Notes under the pieces: generated by a model
Seen by the model: only the letters and a program-made list of their open reading frames with translations
Told to the model about the DNA's origin: nothing
Databases searched by the model: none
Part shown: positions 61,967 through 64,000 of the stretch, one piece after another
How positions within the stretch are numbered: position 1 is the first letter of the stretch
Layout of the letters: each line of letters begins with the position of its first letter
Source of the DNA: Betaproteobacteria bacterium
GTDB lineage: Bacteria; Pseudomonadota; Gammaproteobacteria; Burkholderiales; Casimicrobiaceae
Reading direction: 5' to 3'
DNA length: 64,000 bases
Assembly (NCBI GenBank): GCA_009778785.1
Contig: WRFN01000001.1
Coordinates: 62,001 to 126,000 of the forward strand
Made by a program: the position numbers and the translations under genes

Positions 61967-62473
61967 CTAAGCGCCCTGTAACCTTTCTGGCGATTCTTGT
62001 ATCCGCACAACCATCACCACCGCCTGCGCGGCGATGCCTTCTTCGCGTCCAGTGAAGCCGAGTTTCTCGGTGGTCGTTGCTTTGACCGAGACGCATTCGA
62101 CGGCGCAGCGCAAATCTTCGGCAATCACTTGTCGCATCGCGTCGCGGTACGGCGCCAGCTTGGGTCGCTCGGCGATCACGGTCACATCGACGTTGCCGAT
62201 TCGGTAGCCGCGCGCGTCGATTTCGCTGACGGCGCGGCGCAACAGCGCGCGGCTGTCGGCATCTTTGTAGCGCGCGTCCGAATCCGGGAAGAAATGACCG
62301 ATGTCGCCTAGCGCCAGTGCGCCGAACAGCGCGTCGATGATCGCGTGCAACACCACGTCGGCATCGGAGTGTCCGGCCAGCCCGCGCTCGAAGGGAATGT
62401 CGATGCCGCCCAGCCGCAAGCGGCGGTTTTCGGCAAACGCGTGAACATCGAAACCGTGGCCGATCCGAATCAT
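61967..62473 (-). CDS. ispF: 2-C-methyl-D-erythritol 2,4-cyclodiphosphate synthase
   Basis: 168 residues from the ATG at 62473. [20 protein letters not shown] (metal ligands Asp and His), [21 protein letters not shown] and [20 protein letters not shown] are the IspF motifs; the C-terminal [20 protein letters not shown] is canonical. MEP pathway of isoprenoid synthesis. Its ATG overlaps the ispD stop as ATGA, so the two are co-translated. Confidence 0.96.
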   Translation of the reverse strand: MIRIGHGFDVHAFAENRRLRLGGIDIPFERGLAGHSDADVVLHAIIDALFGALALGDIGHFFPDSDARYKDADSRALLRRAVSEIDARGYRIGNVDVTVIAERPKLAPYRDAMRQVIAEDLRCAVECVSVKATTTEKLGFTGREEGIAAQAVVMVVRIQESPERLQGA

Positions 62474-63207
62474 GAACGCTGCTCCTTTTGAAATGCCAGA
62501 ATCGCTTCGACGAGAAGCAAATCTTCGGCGTAAGTCAGTTTGAGGTTTTGCAGACTGCCGCGCAGCAACAGTGGCAACGCGCCGCCCGTTCGTTTGCAGT
62601 AACGTTCGACCGCTTGCGATTCGTCGGTGCACGACAGCGCGCCTTCTTGCGCCAGCGCATCGCACAGAATGCCGTAGCGAAACATTTGCGGTGTTTGTGC
62701 GCTCCAGAAACGCGCCCGATCCGGCGTTGCGCAAGCGCGTGTCACCACGCCGTCGAAGGTGCTCTCTTTCAGAGTGTCAGTGAGCGGCATCGCCAGCAAC
62801 GCGCCGCTTTCTCCTGCCAACGCTTTGCGCGCGACAGTCGCCAGCGATTGCAGGCACGCCATCGGCACACAAGGCCGCGCCGCGTCGTGGACGGCGATCC
62901 AGTCGTGATCGTCGCATTGTTTCGCCAGCGCGGAGAGGCCGTTTCGCACACTCTCGGCGCGCGTCACGCCGCCGCAGCGCAAGGTTTCCACGGCGGGCGG
63001 CAGCGCGGTGAGCGACAAAAAAGTGTTGTCGTCGGGCGCCAGCACCACGACGATGCGATCTGGTTTCAACCCTTGTTGCAGACGCCAAAGGGTGCATTCG
63101 ATCACCGTTTTTCCGGCCACTGGCATGTACTGTTTCGGCTTGGGACCGCCGAAACGCTGGCTGCCGCCGGCAGCGGGAACGAGGGCGATGAGTTCGGAGG
63201 AGGACAT
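62470..63207 (-). CDS. ispD: 2-C-methyl-D-erythritol 4-phosphate cytidylyltransferase
   Basis: 245 residues. [20 protein letters not shown] is the CTP-binding N-terminus, [10 protein letters not shown] and [20 protein letters not shown] further signatures. It makes CDP-methylerythritol. In many proteobacteria ispD-ispF form one operon, as here. vapC ends 26 nt upstream. Confidence 0.96.
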   Translation of the reverse strand: MSSSELIALVPAAGGSQRFGGPKPKQYMPVAGKTVIECTLWRLQQGLKPDRIVVVLAPDDNTFLSLTALPPAVETLRCGGVTRAESVRNGLSALAKQCDDHDWIAVHDAARPCVPMACLQSLATVARKALAGESGALLAMPLTDTLKESTFDGVVTRACATPDRARFWSAQTPQMFRYGILCDALAQEGALSCTDESQAVERYCKRTGGALPLLLRGSLQNLKLTYAEDLLLVEAILAFQKEQRS

Positions 63208-63233
63208 GGCGGTCGTTTGGTATTGAGGATTCG

Positions 63234-63632
63234 TCAGGTCAACAACCGCGCATTTTGCCCTTGCTGCGCGATCAGCTTAACCGCTTGCTTGTCGAACGAA
63301 ACGAAAGTTTCACCGCCCAACCAGTTCCCTTCATAAGCCATCACTCCGTCGATAAAATCACCGCCTGCTTCCAGCAGCGCCAATCCGGCTTCAACGGCAG
63401 GTCGATCCATCACGACATTGCGCGTATTCAGCAGGGAATGAATCACGGCAGAAACATTTTCTTTGGTCAGCTTTGCGCCATGCCGCAAGACCCAGACCAG
63501 TTCGCACAGACACAACAGAGAAACGGCGATCAGAGACGCTTCCCGGAGCAGTTTCGCCGCCGCGCGGCCTTGTTTCGCGTCGTCCTGAAGAATCGCTCGC
63601 GCGAGAATGCTGGTATCGACGGAAACTTTCAT
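63234..63632 (-). CDS. vapC: VapC-type PIN-domain toxin
   Basis: 132 residues. PIN-domain acidic residues appear in MKVSVDTSILARAI (Asp6), LCLCELVWVLR (Glu) and GGDFIDGVMAYEG (Asp pair), with FVSFDKQAVKL near the end. Such toxins are RNases, often cleaving initiator tRNA or rRNA. It starts 2 nt after the vapB stop, the usual antitoxin-first order. Confidence 0.9.
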   Translation of the reverse strand: MKVSVDTSILARAILQDDAKQGRAAAKLLREASLIAVSLLCLCELVWVLRHGAKLTKENVSAVIHSLLNTRNVVMDRPAVEAGLALLEAGGDFIDGVMAYEGNWLGGETFVSFDKQAVKLIAQQGQNARLLT

Positions 63633-63634
63633 TT

Positions 63635-63892
63635 TTATTTATCCAGCTTTCCCGCCCAACCGGCGGCGGCAATCCGGTTCATTTCCTCGACGGTGAGAAC
63701 CTTTCTGGATTTTCCGGCGAACATGCCGATAACGTCGTCAATCGTTCCGGCGGGTTGGGGCGCTTTGATCCGAAGCACACCGCCCGGAAGTTTCTCAAGC
63801 TCGACCCGCTCTCCCGGCTTGACGCCGAGATGCTGCAACAGTTCCCGCTTGAGGGTGACCTGTCCCTTCATCGTCACCGTTAATGAGGCCAT
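63635..63892 (-). CDS. vapB: VapB-type AbrB-family antitoxin
   Basis: 85 residues. The N-terminal SpoVT/AbrB swapped-hairpin domain (VTMKGQVTLKRELLQHLGVK, GERVELEKLPGGVLRIK) binds DNA; the C-terminal helix (VLTVEEMNRIAAAGWAGKL) would cover the VapC active site. ATG at 63892 with AAGGAA upstream. It should repress its own promoter; see the site at 63920-63948. Confidence 0.9.
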   Translation of the reverse strand: MASLTVTMKGQVTLKRELLQHLGVKPGERVELEKLPGGVLRIKAPQPAGTIDDVIGMFAGKSRKVLTVEEMNRIAAAGWAGKLDK

Positions 63893-63919
63893 CGAAATTC
63901 CTTGGCTTAAGATGCTTTG

Positions 63920-63948
63920 ATGGTAATTGAAATTTACATTACCGTCAA
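63920..63948 (-). promoter_or_regulatory. vapBC promoter with embedded operator palindrome
   Basis: On the minus strand TTGACG (63948-63943), a 17-nt spacer and TACCAT (63925-63920) form a promoter 28 nt before vapB. The inverted repeat GGTAAT/ATTACC (63922-63927 and 63938-63943) overlaps it, a fitting autoregulatory operator. Confidence 0.6.
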
Positions 63949-63979
63949 TCGGTAGGGGTAAAGGAAAAACGCGCCCAAC

Positions 63980-64000
63980 AAAAAACCCCGCAAGTGCGGG
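63980..64000 (-). terminator. Terminator-like hairpin at the window edge (truncated)
   Basis: CCCCGC-AAGT-GCGGG with an A-run to its left, so a T-run on the minus strand: it would stop a minus-strand transcript entering from beyond the window. The right arm is cut. Confidence 0.6.

Overview
The window looks like a chromosomal segment of a betaproteobacterium with moderate to high GC. I infer this from gene orders typical of that class: spoT-rpoZ-gmk-yicC followed by a kinase/phosphatase pair, rpsP-rimM-trmD-rplS, argS-SPOR-dsbA-SDR, priA beside hemE, bamD divergent from rluD, and a tmRNA whose tag reads ANEETYALAA. It holds roughly 60 protein genes, one tmRNA, one probable RNA leader and several families of short intergenic repeats. 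I saw no rRNA, tRNA, insertion sequence, prophage or CRISPR array.

Layout. 1-5.5 kb (minus): end of an exbB-exbD pair, spoT, rpoZ, gmk, yicC. 5.6-17 kb (plus): Ser/Thr kinase and PP2C phosphatase, dnaQ, a GC-rich MATE exporter, aceE-aceF, a DUF2007 protein, queF, ppk2 and ssrA. 17.6-19.8 kb (plus): the S16/L19 operon with its terminator. 20-27.8 kb: SDH-type serine protease, cinA, a two-module DUF4124 protein, upp, sixA, ppk1, an EI24 membrane protein. 27.8-34.3 kb: a complete tripartite RND efflux operon with a divergent Cys-rich ArsR regulator. 34.5-39.3 kb: MgtC-like protein, then a compact minus-strand pyrimidine cluster (CodA-like amidohydrolase, class-1-like PyrD, PyrE, PyrF) behind a leader with a short ORF and an intrinsic terminator. 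39.3-48.4 kb (minus): DUF3422, SDR, dsbA, SPOR protein, argS, priA, hemE. 48.7-52.4 kb (plus): Ig-like lipoprotein, dacC, D-amino-acid aminotransferase. 52.4-57.7 kb (minus): rsuA, argD, ogt, xerD, ybaK and two DNA glycosylases, several with overlapping start/stop codons. 57.8-64 kb: bamD, rluD, a pentapeptide-repeat remnant, two AT-richer secreted proteins of unknown role, ispD-ispF and a vapBC toxin-antitoxin pair.

Functional themes. Polyphosphate (PPK1 and PPK2), the stringent response (SpoT, omega), pyrimidine synthesis and salvage (pyr cluster, Upp, possibly the amidohydrolase), repair of alkylated and deaminated bases (Ogt, MPG and a Mug-like glycosylase) and envelope functions (BamD, DsbA, DacC, RND pump, lipoproteins).

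The most unusual observation is the pyrimidine cluster. Its upstream region holds a perfect TATAAT, a 16-bp hairpin followed by seven U residues, a 44-codon ORF whose stop abuts a GC-rich terminator stem, and then a U-run. This resembles transcription attenuation of pyr operons, but the genes behind it are non-canonical versions of the pathway enzymes. Other notable items are a GC-rich block inside the MATE gene that suggests recombination, paired REP-like elements, two perfect DnaA boxes at priA, and a secreted-protein cassette of unknown function.
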